Positions 52,567-61,422 of a stretch of 64,000 bases of DNA are shown here, in pieces (the first letter of the stretch is position 1; the number at the start of each line of letters is the position of its first letter). The notes beneath the pieces are model-generated. The model was not told where the DNA came from. It saw only the letters and a program-made list of their open reading frames with translations, and ran no database searches. Position numbers and translations under genes: made by a program. This DNA is from an uncultured Lachnospiraceae bacterium (lineage in GTDB: Bacteria > Bacillota > Clostridia > Lachnospirales > Lachnospiraceae): positions 42,128 to 106,127 of the forward strand of contig CAJUJM010000043.1 in NCBI GenBank assembly GCA_910586755.1. The letters run 5' to 3'.

Positions 52567-53754
52567 CTACCACGTATGAATACTTCCATCCTCCTGCCTG
52601 CACACCGGTATATACGCCTTTCGGAAAGGATAAGCCGCGGCTGCTTCTTCGTCAATATCACACCCAATACCAGGCCCGTCCTTCATGAAAAGATAGCCGT
52701 TGTCATAAACCGGGCCGCCAAAGATTACGTTTTTGATCAACCCGTCTGTGGTTCCATCCTCCTGGATTCCGAAATTGTACTGAGATACATTGAGATGCCA
52801 GTTTACGGCATGGGTAATGGGGGACACATCATTGGGGCCATGCCAGGCCATTTTCACGTCATAAGTCTCCGCCAGCACCGCTATCTTCCGCGCCTCTGTG
52901 ATTCCTCCAATCCGGATAATATCACACCGCAGGTAATCGGCAAGACGCTCTGTGACTGCAGGCAGACACTCCCACCGGCTCTTATACAGCTCGCCAAACC
53001 CAATGGATACAGCCGTTTTACTGCGGACAGAGCGCAGGCTGTCCACGCTGTCGGGCGCTACCGGATCCTCAATAAAATACGGGCGGTATTCTTCCAGACA
53101 CCGCATAATATAGATTGCCTGTTCCGGGCTGAATCTCTCATGAAGGTCGTAGATAATCCCCACGTTGTCTCCCACTTCTTTTCGAACCTTGACAAAATAG
53201 TCAATGGTACCGGCAATCTCCTCCTCCGGGTTCCAGGGTTCCACCTTTGGCCCTGCCTGCCCCCTCTGATTTCCAAAGGTTCCATGAGCGGCCGGAAGCC
53301 CGGCCCGCAGGCGGATGACTTTGAGTCCTCTCTCTTTTACATAATCTGCCGCTCTGGCGATTTTTTCTTCATTGGTAGAGCCCAAAACATGCGCGTAGCA
53401 CAGAACCTTATCCCTCTGTTTGCCTCCCAGAAGGGCATAAAGCGGTTTGTCTGCGACTTTTCCTAAAATGTCCCACAGAGCCATGTCGATACCGGACAGC
53501 GCGCTCATCATAATATTTCCGCCCCGCCAATAGCTTCCCCGGTAAACCAACTGCCAAAAATCCTCTATCTGCAAGGGATCCCGGCCAACGAGCATATGCG
53601 CCAGATAGCCGTCTATTAAGGCGGCCACCGTCTGCTCCCTGCCATTTAAGGATGCATCCCCCACCCCGTAAAGACCGCTGTCTGTCACAATCTTTACAAA
53701 TAAGTAATTTTGATTGGGCGATGTTAAAATCGTTTTTACTTCCGTAATCTTCAC
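52567..53754 (-). CDS. Mannonate dehydratase/RspA-like enolase-superfamily enzyme
   Basis: A 395-residue enolase-superfamily protein very similar in layout to E. coli RspA and ManD. GTG 53754 is chosen: GGAGG is nine bases upstream and the product starts KITEVKTILTSPNQNYLFVK; the long frame to 53901 reads into the SDR gene. Metal ligands are the Asp in IYDLHERFSP, the Glu in FIEDPVAP and the Glu in GFGELYKS; His in WHGPNDVSP is near 320. ManD members dehydrate D-mannonate or D-gluconate, but many have low or unknown activity. It is the last gene of the damaged opp operon. Confidence 0.88.
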   Translation of the reverse strand: MKITEVKTILTSPNQNYLFVKIVTDSGLYGVGDASLNGREQTVAALIDGYLAHMLVGRDPLQIEDFWQLVYRGSYWRGGNIMMSALSGIDMALWDILGKVADKPLYALLGGKQRDKVLCYAHVLGSTNEEKIARAADYVKERGLKVIRLRAGLPAAHGTFGNQRGQAGPKVEPWNPEEEIAGTIDYFVKVRKEVGDNVGIIYDLHERFSPEQAIYIMRCLEEYRPYFIEDPVAPDSVDSLRSVRSKTAVSIGFGELYKSRWECLPAVTERLADYLRCDIIRIGGITEARKIAVLAETYDVKMAWHGPNDVSPITHAVNWHLNVSQYNFGIQEDGTTDGLIKNVIFGGPVYDNGYLFMKDGPGIGCDIDEEAAAAYPFRKAYIPVCRQEDGSIHTW

Positions 53755-53775
53755 GACTGCTTTCCTCCTTTTTCC

Positions 53776-53809
53776 TTGTACCGGCACGCGCCTTTTCCTG
53801 TCACCTGCT
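53776..53809 (-). repeat. Intercistronic hairpin repeat, copy 3
   Basis: Between the SDR and mannonate-dehydratase-like genes. The 5' half (AGCAGGTGA) contains the SDR stop codon; the 3' half is GGCGCGTGCCGGTACAA. The core (CAGGAAAA) does not pair well in this copy. Confidence 0.55.
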
Positions 53810-54649
53810 TGTCCAGGAAATTTCCTTTTTTGATGCGCCCCATCCCTTTTGGCTTTCCTCCGGCGTCTCCGGCATCCCCGGCAAGGTAAGTCCGCCGTCA
53901 ATTTTCAGCGTTGCGCCGGTAATATAGGACGCCTTTTCCGATGCCAGAAAGACTACCGCATTCCCCATGTCCTCCGGCAGGCCGTAACGCTCCAGAGGGA
54001 TTCTTTCGGAAAGATAACCGATTTTTTTCACATGAACGGAGTCCTTCTGCATCTCCATTTCCTCCGGAGTAAGACGTTTGGTGGCTCCCGGAGCCACATT
54101 GTTAATCCGAATTCCGTAAGGCGCCGCATCTAAGGCAAAGGATTGAATCACCCGGTTGATCCCTGCCTTCACCGCTCCATAAAGCCCGTCTTTCGGATAG
54201 GCTCTGTCTGCCCGGGTAGAGGTAATATTTACCACGTTTCCCCTGATTTTCTTAGCCGCCATGTAGGTAACCGCCTCTTTCATAAGCAGAACATAGCTGC
54301 GAAAATCTACATTTAGCAGACTGTCCATCTGCTCCTCATCCAAATCAAAAATGCTGTCCTTTAATGTGACGCCAGCATTGTTTACCAGCAGGTCCAGTCC
54401 GTCCAAACATTCGATTGCCTTATCAAAAAACGCCTTCTCCTGCCCCCTTTTTCCAAAGTCCGCTTCCAGCATAAAAAAATGTCCTTCCGGCCAGCTCTTT
54501 ATTAAATTGTTCAGCACCTGGGCGGCCGATTCCTTATTGCTCCTGTAAGAAAACGCTACATCATAGCCTGCTTCTGCCAGGCAGTAAGTAATCCCCCGGC
54601 CAATTCCGGTGCTTCCGCCAGTGACCACCGCTTTTTTTCTATCTGTCAT
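53801..54649 (-). CDS. Short-chain dehydrogenase/reductase (SDR)
   Basis: A 282-residue NAD(P)-dependent oxidoreductase. ATG 54649 (MTDRKKAVVTGG) is seven bases after AGGAGGG; the ATG at 54655 is too close to it. Cofactor motif TGGSTGIGRG, NNAG, and catalytic Ser in NITSTRA with YGAVK. It resembles 3-oxoacyl-ACP or gluconate/hexuronate reductases; next to a mannonate-dehydratase-like gene, a uronate or aldonate substrate is plausible but not shown. The last 15 residues run into the repeat and may be recent. Confidence 0.88.
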   Translation of the reverse strand: MTDRKKAVVTGGSTGIGRGITYCLAEAGYDVAFSYRSNKESAAQVLNNLIKSWPEGHFFMLEADFGKRGQEKAFFDKAIECLDGLDLLVNNAGVTLKDSIFDLDEEQMDSLLNVDFRSYVLLMKEAVTYMAAKKIRGNVVNITSTRADRAYPKDGLYGAVKAGINRVIQSFALDAAPYGIRINNVAPGATKRLTPEEMEMQKDSVHVKKIGYLSERIPLERYGLPEDMGNAVVFLASEKASYITGATLKIDGGLTLPGMPETPEESQKGWGASKKEISWTSR

Positions 54650-54673
54650 TGCCATCCCTCCTAGTATAATAAT

Positions 54674-54705
54674 GTCTCGGCACGCGACGCCCTGCGTCAC
54701 CTGCC
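54674..54705 (-). repeat. Intercistronic hairpin repeat, copy 4
   Basis: Leader of the SDR gene. Layout: GGCA-GGT-GACGC-AGG-GCGTC-GCG-TGCCGAGAC; the outer GGCA/TGCC and the inner 5-bp GACGC/GCGTC stems have a 3x3 internal loop. The 3' tail is altered from GGTACAA to GAGACAT. Confidence 0.6.
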
Positions 54706-54713
54706 ATATCGTC

Positions 54714-54749
54714 GGAAGGTATCCTGAAAATGCTTCGCATTTACCTTCC
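54714..54749 (-). other. Hairpin between the M24 peptidase and SDR genes
   Basis: GGAAGGTA/TACCTTCC arms (54714-54721, 54742-54749) enclose AATGC-GAA-GCATT. No T-run, so it may stabilise or process the mRNA. It directly precedes repeat copy 4. Confidence 0.5.
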
Positions 54750-54751
54750 TC

Positions 54752-55858
54752 CTAGTAAATTTCAAAAATTTCATTTTCTAATCCCGTAAGGATCTGGTAT
54801 CCCTCCCTGGTTACCAGAACTTCGTCTTCCATGCGGACTCCTCCCATTTCCGGTATGTAAATCCCCGGCTCTATGGTGATAACCATATTCTCTTCCAAAC
54901 AACCGAAAGCTTTTGGTTCCAGGGCGGGCCACTCCTGGCTGGACAGCCCGATGCTGTGCCCAAGGTAGGGCTTAAACCACCTTCCAAAGGGATGAGAAGA
55001 AGCCGTTTCAAAGGCTTTGTCCATAAGGCTTTGAATCGGGAGTCCCGGCTTTATCATGCGGATACATTCCTGCTCTATTGTCCGAACCAGCTGGTATAAT
55101 TCCTTTTGTTCCCTGGAGGCTTTCCCGTATACAAAGGTTCTGGTCCAGTCAGAGGTATAATGATCTACCACAGCGCCAAAATCAAACAGAACCAGGTCCC
55201 CTTCTCTCACTGCCCGCTGCCCCGGTATATTGATGGTTACGGCGGTGTTGGGGCCGCTTAACGCCTTCATGGTAAATGGCGTTCCGTCAGAGCCGCCGCG
55301 CCGCATAAAGTATTCCAGCTCCGCCGCCATCTCAAATTCCCGGCTTCCCGGACGCACCAGTGTTTTCGCATATTCCATGGCCTTTGATGCCAGGGCTGCC
55401 GACTTTTTTAACGCCTGGATTTCCTGTGGAGTTTTTATCATCCTGGCACGGTTCAGCTCTGCTGTTATATCTTTTATCACAGCTTCCGGAAAGCCTTCTT
55501 CCAAGGCCTTCATCGCCAAAATATCCATTCCGGACAGCTCAATTCCGATTTCCGAAAAACTTCCCGCCGCTCTCAGCGCATCGATCAGATGTTCCCCAAT
55601 GCTTTTCGGGTAGGGATCCCAGGGTATCACCCTGACCCACGGATTCCCCGCTGTCTGGCGCATAACTTCTTCTGCCCAATTAGCTGGGCTCACCAAGGTA
55701 ACCCCTGCCTCTGTGATTACTCCATACATCCGGCCAATCTGTCCCGGCCTTCTGGCCGTGGTATAAAATCCTGTGGTATAACAAATCGCCTCCGGGCTCC
55801 CGATCACTGCCGGGCCCTCTAACCGGGAAATTACTTTTCTGTACTTATCCTGTTCCAT
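54752..55858 (-). CDS. M24-family metallopeptidase (Xaa-Pro aminopeptidase-like)
   Basis: A 368-residue creatinase/aminopeptidase-fold enzyme. The N-terminal domain (about 1-130) is followed by the pita-bread domain with metal ligands in FDFGA, SDWTRTF, LGHSIGL, TIEPGIY and RMEDEVL, all present. It likely removes residues from Xaa-Pro peptides or hydrolyses a related amide. It is 12 bases behind the MATE gene in the opp operon, in line with peptide uptake. Confidence 0.9.
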   Translation of the reverse strand: MEQDKYRKVISRLEGPAVIGSPEAICYTTGFYTTARRPGQIGRMYGVITEAGVTLVSPANWAEEVMRQTAGNPWVRVIPWDPYPKSIGEHLIDALRAAGSFSEIGIELSGMDILAMKALEEGFPEAVIKDITAELNRARMIKTPQEIQALKKSAALASKAMEYAKTLVRPGSREFEMAAELEYFMRRGGSDGTPFTMKALSGPNTAVTINIPGQRAVREGDLVLFDFGAVVDHYTSDWTRTFVYGKASREQKELYQLVRTIEQECIRMIKPGLPIQSLMDKAFETASSHPFGRWFKPYLGHSIGLSSQEWPALEPKAFGCLEENMVITIEPGIYIPEMGGVRMEDEVLVTREGYQILTGLENEIFEIY

Positions 55859-55870
55859 CTCTCGCCTCCG

Positions 55871-57286
55871 TCAGCGCTCTGATAATAATTTTCTTGTCTT
55901 CCATTTTCCACTGAAAAAATAAGCTGACGCAATGCAGAGGGGCGCCAGTCTTGCCAATGCATTGCCGTAGAAGTATCCGTAAACTCCCATTCCCGCTATA
56001 TCTGCCAAAAACAAACTAATTCCAATGCGGAGAATTACCCCGTCCAACATTCCAATGATAAAGTTCAGCCGGGAATATCCCGATCCTGTGACAACTCCTC
56101 CAAAGGGCCCGTAAATACTGGATAAGATAAACGTAATAATTGAGATCCGCATATAAGTAACGCCATACCGGATTACCTCCGGATCGCTGCTGAATATGGC
56201 AAAAATCTGTTCTGGTATCAAGATTGCCATGAGAGTATTGACAAATCCAATGGCAGCTCCCACAAAGAGGGCCGTGTAGACGATCCGCTTTACCCTGTCA
56301 TGCTTTCCTGCCCCCAGGCTCTGGCCAATCATGGCCGAGGTTCCCGCATTCATGCTGGTGGTAAGAATATTGGCAAGCCGGACAATGCGGTTTCCCACAC
56401 TGTTTACCGCCGACAACACCAGACCATACTCATTTACCCTGGCAGCACAGTAAATCTGTGATACATGAATAAATGCCGACTGAATCGCCAGGGGAATCCC
56501 CAGTTTTAAAAGGACTTTCAAATGCTGTCTCTGAATCCCAAAGTAAACCTGCATGCGCCCGGCGGGGGACGCGCCGCCACAACCGAAAGTCTGGCGGGCG
56601 CATGGGGCAAACCCCATCTGTTCCCTTTTCCTGTACAAAAACAGAAGGGAAACCAAAAACGCAAATCCCTGGGCAATCACGGTCGCCCAGGCAGTCCCTG
56701 CCGCTCCCTGTTTCAAAACCGCCACAAACAGAATATCCAGGGCAATGTTGGACACAGCCGCCACTGTAATAAACTCCAGCGGGCGTTTGGACTCTCCCAT
56801 GCCGCATAAAATACCGCAGACAGCATTGTAGCCAAAAATAAAGGGCAAGCCCAATGCAGTAATCACCATATAGCCGTATGCCTGCTCCCACGCCTCTGGC
56901 GGCGTATTTAAAAGTCCCAGCAAGTCTCTGCAAAACACCAGCGCAAGAAGGGTAAAGACTCCGCTGGTCAATAGTAAGAAAGTCATGGCAGTTCCTATGG
57001 TATCCCGGATTTTTTCGTGTTCCTTTTTTCCTGCCAGTTGGGCGATATATACCTGGACCGCGCTTTGAAAGCCATTGCTGATAAAGGTCAAAAGGCTTAC
57101 AATCTCCCCGCCTGTAGAGACTCCCACCGTACCTTGGCTCCCTGCAAATTTTCCGATAATCATCAGATCGGCGGCATTATAAAGCTATTGGATGGTATTG
57201 GACAAAAAAATCGGAAGCACAAACACCAGCAGGGCCGGCAAAATAGGGCCGGTTGTCAAATCCATTCCAATTCGCTGATTTTTCAT
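55871..57286 (-). pseudogene. MATE family transporter interrupted by an amber codon
   Basis: The full frame begins at ATG 57286 (MKNQRIGMDLTTGP), with GGAGG seven bases upstream and an ATGA overlap with the preceding gene's stop. Codon 34 is TAG (57185-57187), in the conserved Q-Q-LYNAAD position where a Gln is normal, so a single CAG-to-TAG change is likely. The downstream frame then continues intact for 430 residues (LMIIGKFAGSQG to the end) with 11 or more hydrophobic segments. A restart at ATG 57163 would lack the first helix. It could be a recent pseudogene or a sequencing error. Confidence 0.85.
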
Positions 57287-58185
57287 CCCGGCTTCCTCCC
57301 CTCTTCCCGGCTTGTATCCGAAAATGTCCACTTTCTCCAATACTCCTCAGATTCTCCCGGCCGGACAGTAAAGCAGTAAGAGATTTCCGGGGAAATATTC
57401 GTCCCAATACTCCAGATAAGCGCCCTGGACGCCTGGAAGCTATCGGTTTCCTGTATGGATATAGAGCTTTTCTGATGGGTAAGCTTCCACCAGAAAGGTC
57501 CTTCTTCTATCTCTTTGCCGGAGATTTTTATCCCAAAGGGTTCCCCGGTATAACCAGTATAAGAAAATCCTCTTCCCCGCCCGTAAATGGTTCCGTATTC
57601 CTTATCCGGCATTTTTCCGTCCTGGGGTTTTACATTCATCTCCAGCCGGTAATCCTCTCCTATCGGGAGATTATCTATGGTAATAAAGTTGTGGCAGTAC
57701 TCCCTTAGAGAAAGCGGCTTGCCGCCTGTATTAGAAAAGCGGTAAAACACCGTAATTTCATTTTCTTTTACCACTACCTTTTTAGCGGTCCTCAGGCGGT
57801 ATCCATCCGCTTCCCCGCTCTCTGTCCGGAAAAATGCCCTGTTTCCGGAACAAGAGCAGGCCACCGGAGCTATCTTCCTGTCATACCGTCTCCAAAAGGA
57901 GTATTCCTTCTCATCCGGCTTTTTCAACATTCCCACTCCAAATTTGGGAAACCATGCGCCCGGCGGAAATCTGTCCGCCACGGGCCACACAATCTCGCTG
58001 CACAGTCCGGTCCCCATAGTACAGGGAAGATCTGGACGAACCGGTTCTTCCCTGCAAAAGGTATGGCGTCCGTCCAGAGTCACCTGCCGGATAAAAGCAG
58101 ACGTATCAAATCTCGTACAGGCAGAGGGCGCTTCAACTGGCTCTGCGATCTCCACGGTAAGCCGGTTGGTTTTCAGCAATATCAT
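57283..58185 (-). CDS. Galactose mutarotase-like carbohydrate-active protein of unknown function
   Basis: A 300-residue protein I do not firmly recognise. It is all-beta in character, with motifs GDTGTGLCSEIVWP-like (TMGTGLCSEI), PPGAWFPKFGVGML, YCHNFITIDN and YCFTVRPGESEEYWRKW, resembling the aldose 1-epimerase / galactose mutarotase-like fold seen in uncharacterised Firmicutes proteins. There is no signal peptide. Its start overlaps the metallo-hydrolase stop (ATGA) and its stop overlaps the MATE start, so all three are coupled. A sugar-ring or acyl-sugar substrate is only inference. Confidence 0.55.
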   Translation of the reverse strand: MILLKTNRLTVEIAEPVEAPSACTRFDTSAFIRQVTLDGRHTFCREEPVRPDLPCTMGTGLCSEIVWPVADRFPPGAWFPKFGVGMLKKPDEKEYSFWRRYDRKIAPVACSCSGNRAFFRTESGEADGYRLRTAKKVVVKENEITVFYRFSNTGGKPLSLREYCHNFITIDNLPIGEDYRLEMNVKPQDGKMPDKEYGTIYGRGRGFSYTGYTGEPFGIKISGKEIEEGPFWWKLTHQKSSISIQETDSFQASRALIWSIGTNISPEISYCFTVRPGESEEYWRKWTFSDTSREEGRKPG

Positions 58186-59192
58186 GGATTCCCCACCGTG
58201 CTCTCTAAGTAGGCAATGACCCCCAGCTCCCTTACCATCTTAAACCGGGTCACGGTTCCCTCGAATCGCTTTTCCTCATAGTCAAAGTCATCCGGATCGG
58301 CTACAATCTCATTGAGGGCGTTTACTGTGTGGCGCACCACCCGGCTGTTAAGGTCTAAAATAAAGTGTCCGGGGAAAATCGTGTCAAACTCATCCAGCCG
58401 TTTGACCAGCTCTGCCGCCTGATCCCGAAATGCCCGTATGGTCGCAAATTCCGCGTGAGGCTTCTCGATCATGGCGCCGGTCTTTAACCAGTGGGGGCCT
58501 CCTTTCGAATTTATCATAAGGGGAGCGGAAATACCGATACGCATACTAATAAAAGCGTCTCCGCAGAATAAAATCCGGTTCTTCTTATCCAGGAACCCGC
58601 AGCCTCCGGCAGTGTGCCCCGCAAGCCAGATTAATTCTACATCGTAATCTCCTCCCAGGTTGAATATATGGTGATCCTCACAGCCTGCAATCTCATAGGG
58701 TTTAAAAGGAATCAAATCCTTTTCATCAAACTCCACCCATTTTCCGCTGCCCTGACCATCCAGCACATAATCCCACATTTCCGGGTTCTGCATTTTCAGG
58801 TAAGGAACACTGTATTTATGACAGTAAACCTTGTCAAACTGACAATTTCCATAGGCATGATCCATGTGATTGTGGGTGTTGACTACAATCAGAGGCTGCC
58901 CGCCGCTTAAGTGTTCTGCCAGTCCTTTTAAGTTGCCCAGTCCCCAGCCCGTATCAATAAGCATAGACTTTTCCGGCCCGTTTACCAAAAAGATCCAGGA
59001 ACAGTATCCTCCGTCCAGATTGTCGGTGAGAATGGCGTATACATTGTCCCGAAACTGGTAAACCTCGGCGTAAGGATCCACATCATAGACTTTTTTTGTT
59101 TTATTATAATTTCTCAGTAAATTCATCCAGGATACGCTTTTGGGATCGTAGATTTCCCGGCGGTTTTTTACACTTGACTTCATGCTCTCCAT
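58182..59192 (-). CDS. MBL-fold metallo-hydrolase
   Basis: A 336-residue metallo-beta-lactamase-fold hydrolase. The motif VVNTHNHMDHAYGNC is near 102-116, further ligands in WLAGHTAGGCGF, GDAFIS and PGHFILD. An N-terminal extension of about 45 residues precedes the fold. No signal peptide. It may open a lactone or cleave an ester or amide within the operon's substrate; the reaction is not identifiable. It follows the MFS gene by 27 bases. Confidence 0.85.
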   Translation of the reverse strand: MESMKSSVKNRREIYDPKSVSWMNLLRNYNKTKKVYDVDPYAEVYQFRDNVYAILTDNLDGGYCSWIFLVNGPEKSMLIDTGWGLGNLKGLAEHLSGGQPLIVVNTHNHMDHAYGNCQFDKVYCHKYSVPYLKMQNPEMWDYVLDGQGSGKWVEFDEKDLIPFKPYEIAGCEDHHIFNLGGDYDVELIWLAGHTAGGCGFLDKKNRILFCGDAFISMRIGISAPLMINSKGGPHWLKTGAMIEKPHAEFATIRAFRDQAAELVKRLDEFDTIFPGHFILDLNSRVVRHTVNALNEIVADPDDFDYEEKRFEGTVTRFKMVRELGVIAYLESTVGNP

Positions 59193-59219
59193 ATTTTTAA
59201 GACTCCTTTCTACTAAGTT

Positions 59220-60407
59220 TTAGCCGGCTTGTTCTCCCCCATGATCGATCCGGCCGCGGAAGATTATGGTAGCTGCCATTGCCAGCACAATAGGCAGAAT
59301 CATCACCCGCCACATATTCACATAGCCAAACATTTCCACTGCCGCTCCTGCTGCCATGGGTCCCAGCATAGCTCCGCAGTCCTGGCCGATAAAGCTGGTA
59401 CAGCTTGCCGCTCCCCTCCGCTCTTTGGGCACGCTTCTCATATTCACCGCCTGGATAGTGGGTTGGCATCCCCCATATCCAAAGGCGGATATAAATGCCG
59501 CCGCCAAAAACATAGGCAGGCTGGTGGAAACGCTGATCAGCAGAAATGCCGCTGCAAAGCAGCACATAGAGGGTATCATTACCCGCACCGCCCCGTATTT
59601 ATCCGCCATTTTCCCGATAAAGGGCCTGGAAAACAGCATGGTCACCGCGTATACAGTAAAAAAATATCCGATTCCAACGCCGATTCCCCGGCTTTCCGCA
59701 TAGAGAACCAAAAAGGAATTTACCACACAGTAGGCTACTGCCAGCATGAATAAAATCGCCGATGGGATGATGCATTCTTTTGCAATGATCGTTTTTAAGG
59801 AAATGACAAATTTCTTTGTTTTTACAAAGTTGATCTTTAACATGGATACCAACGTCATAGCCACTGCCATAATCCCTGCCATCACCGCAAACGTACGGTT
59901 ATAGCCTATCATCCCCGCCAAGTTTAAGCCTATGGTAGGCCCTATGGCCTGGGCCAGAGCCGTAGCCAGGGCAAAGTATCCGATTCCACTGGACATTTTC
60001 TCATTGGGAAGAGAGTCCGAGGCAATGGTCAGGCAGCAGGTTGTGGTAAATGCAAGGCCGGAGCCCTGAAGCAGTCTGGAAACCATCAGCATGGAGATAG
60101 AATCTGACAGGGCATAACCCACAAAGGAGAGAAAAATCACAAAATCTGCAGCCAGCAGCACATATTTCCGGTTAAAGGTGTCAATGGCGGGAGCGGAAAC
60201 CATTTTAAACAGCAGCGCCGTATAGGCATACATCCCCGCAACTACTCCCACTATGGTGGAGGGCGCTCCCAGATATGCGGCATATTTAGATGTCAGCGTA
60301 TTCATCATCTGGGAGCAGCAATGGACCAGAAAATTAACGAGAAACACATTAATAAATAAGGGCGTCCAGATAATCCCTTCTGTTTTTGCTTTTCCTTGTC
60401 CTAACAT
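59220..60407 (-). CDS. MFS transporter
   Basis: A 395-residue major facilitator carrier with 12 hydrophobic segments. ATG 60407 (MLGQGKAKTEG) overlaps the oppF stop by seven bases (ATGTTAG); the frame to 60461 lies inside oppF. Motif A-like loop GKMADKYGAVRVM lies in the second half. It is a second uptake or efflux route in the opp operon; substrate unknown. Because the ABC permeases are damaged, this may be the working transporter of the cluster (inference). Confidence 0.87.
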   Translation of the reverse strand: MLGQGKAKTEGIIWTPLFINVFLVNFLVHCCSQMMNTLTSKYAAYLGAPSTIVGVVAGMYAYTALLFKMVSAPAIDTFNRKYVLLAADFVIFLSFVGYALSDSISMLMVSRLLQGSGLAFTTTCCLTIASDSLPNEKMSSGIGYFALATALAQAIGPTIGLNLAGMIGYNRTFAVMAGIMAVAMTLVSMLKINFVKTKKFVISLKTIIAKECIIPSAILFMLAVAYCVVNSFLVLYAESRGIGVGIGYFFTVYAVTMLFSRPFIGKMADKYGAVRVMIPSMCCFAAAFLLISVSTSLPMFLAAAFISAFGYGGCQPTIQAVNMRSVPKERRGAASCTSFIGQDCGAMLGPMAAGAAVEMFGYVNMWRVMILPIVLAMAATIIFRGRIDHGGEQAG

Positions 60408-61420
60408 ACTGCGCCTCTGCTCTCTACAATCTCTGCCGCCCGCTTTCTGCTTTCCTCCCAATAGGGGCAGGCTACCAGGTGCCCCGGCTTCACTTCCTTA
60501 AGCTCTGTTTTCTGAGTTCTGCAGGAATCACAGGCCATCCAGCACCTGGGAGCAAACCTGCAGCCATCTGTTGGGTTAATGGGGCTGGGGACATCGCCGT
60601 TTAAGACAATACGGCCGCTTTTTTCTCCAAACTCAATTTTCGGAACCGCAGACAGCAAGGCTATGGAATAGGGATGACAGGTATTTTCAAATATTTCATC
60701 TGTAGGCGCCAGCTCAATAATCTGCCCCAAATACATGACTGCCACCCGGTTGGAGATATGGCGCACCACGCTTAAATCGTGGGATACAAACAAATATGTA
60801 AGCCCCATTTGCTTTTGCAGATCCATTAAAAGGTTTAAGATAGTGGCCTGCACCGATACATCCAAGGCCGAAACCGGCTCGTCGCAGACGATGAATTTTG
60901 GATTCAGGGCCAGGGCCCTGGCAATCCCCACCATCTGGCGCTTGCCGCCGTCCAGTTCATGAGGGAATTTATCCAGTACATAGGTTTCCAGTCCCGCCAT
61001 CCTGGCCAGTTCCTGCACCCGCTTTTCCATGGCTTCGCCGCTGCACAGATTATGGATACGCAAAGGCTCTTCCAAAATGCTTCGGATAGTCTTTTTGGGA
61101 TTCAAAGAGGAATATGGATCCTGAAAAATCATCTGCATATCCTGACGCACTTCCATTTTCTCTTTGCCCTTAGCCTGAAAGATATCCTTTCCTTCCAGCT
61201 TTACCGTACCGGAGGTGGGAGCGAGAAGCTGCATCAGCACGTTTCCCACCGTACTTTTTCCGCATCCGCTCTCTCCAACCAGTCCCAGGGTTTCATGGGG
61301 CATAATCTGAAGGCTGATGCCATCTACTGCATGGAGCTGTCCCTTTCCGGGAACCTGAAAATATTTCTTTAAATGTTCTACCTGAACCAGCGGTCTCTTT
61401 TCTGTTGTTTTTTCTGCCAT
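60401..61420 (-). CDS. oppF: Oligopeptide/dipeptide ABC transporter ATP-binding protein, OppF/DppF-like
   Basis: A 339-residue ABC ATPase. ATG 61420 follows GGAGGG by six bases; it is two bases from the oppD stop. Walker A GLVGESGCGKSTVGN, Walker B FIVCDEPVSALD, and H-loop FVSHDLSV are intact. The signature is LDGGKRQMVGIA, where the usual LSGGQ has Asp for Ser. The C-terminal oligopeptide ATPase extension with CRFAPRCWMAC is present. Its partner permeases oppB and oppC are both defective. Confidence 0.9.
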   Translation of the reverse strand: MAEKTTEKRPLVQVEHLKKYFQVPGKGQLHAVDGISLQIMPHETLGLVGESGCGKSTVGNVLMQLLAPTSGTVKLEGKDIFQAKGKEKMEVRQDMQMIFQDPYSSLNPKKTIRSILEEPLRIHNLCSGEAMEKRVQELARMAGLETYVLDKFPHELDGGKRQMVGIARALALNPKFIVCDEPVSALDVSVQATILNLLMDLQKQMGLTYLFVSHDLSVVRHISNRVAVMYLGQIIELAPTDEIFENTCHPYSIALLSAVPKIEFGEKSGRIVLNGDVPSPINPTDGCRFAPRCWMACDSCRTQKTELKEVKPGHLVACPYWEESRKRAAEIVESRGAVC

Positions 61421-61422
61421 CT

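Noticed and set aside
52576..53466. A 296-codon plus-strand open frame antisense to the mannonate-dehydratase-like gene
   Set aside because: It mirrors a well-conserved enolase-superfamily gene, has no ribosome site, and its translation has no recognisable domain.
57185..57187. Amber codon as a programmed recoding or pyrrolysine site
   Set aside because: The position is a normal Gln in a common transporter, there is no recoding signal visible and no Pyl genes in the window; a point mutation is simpler.
57177..57407. A 76-codon frame over the start of the second MATE gene
   Set aside because: It is out of phase with both neighbours; the true MATE start at 57286 has a ribosome site and ATGA coupling.
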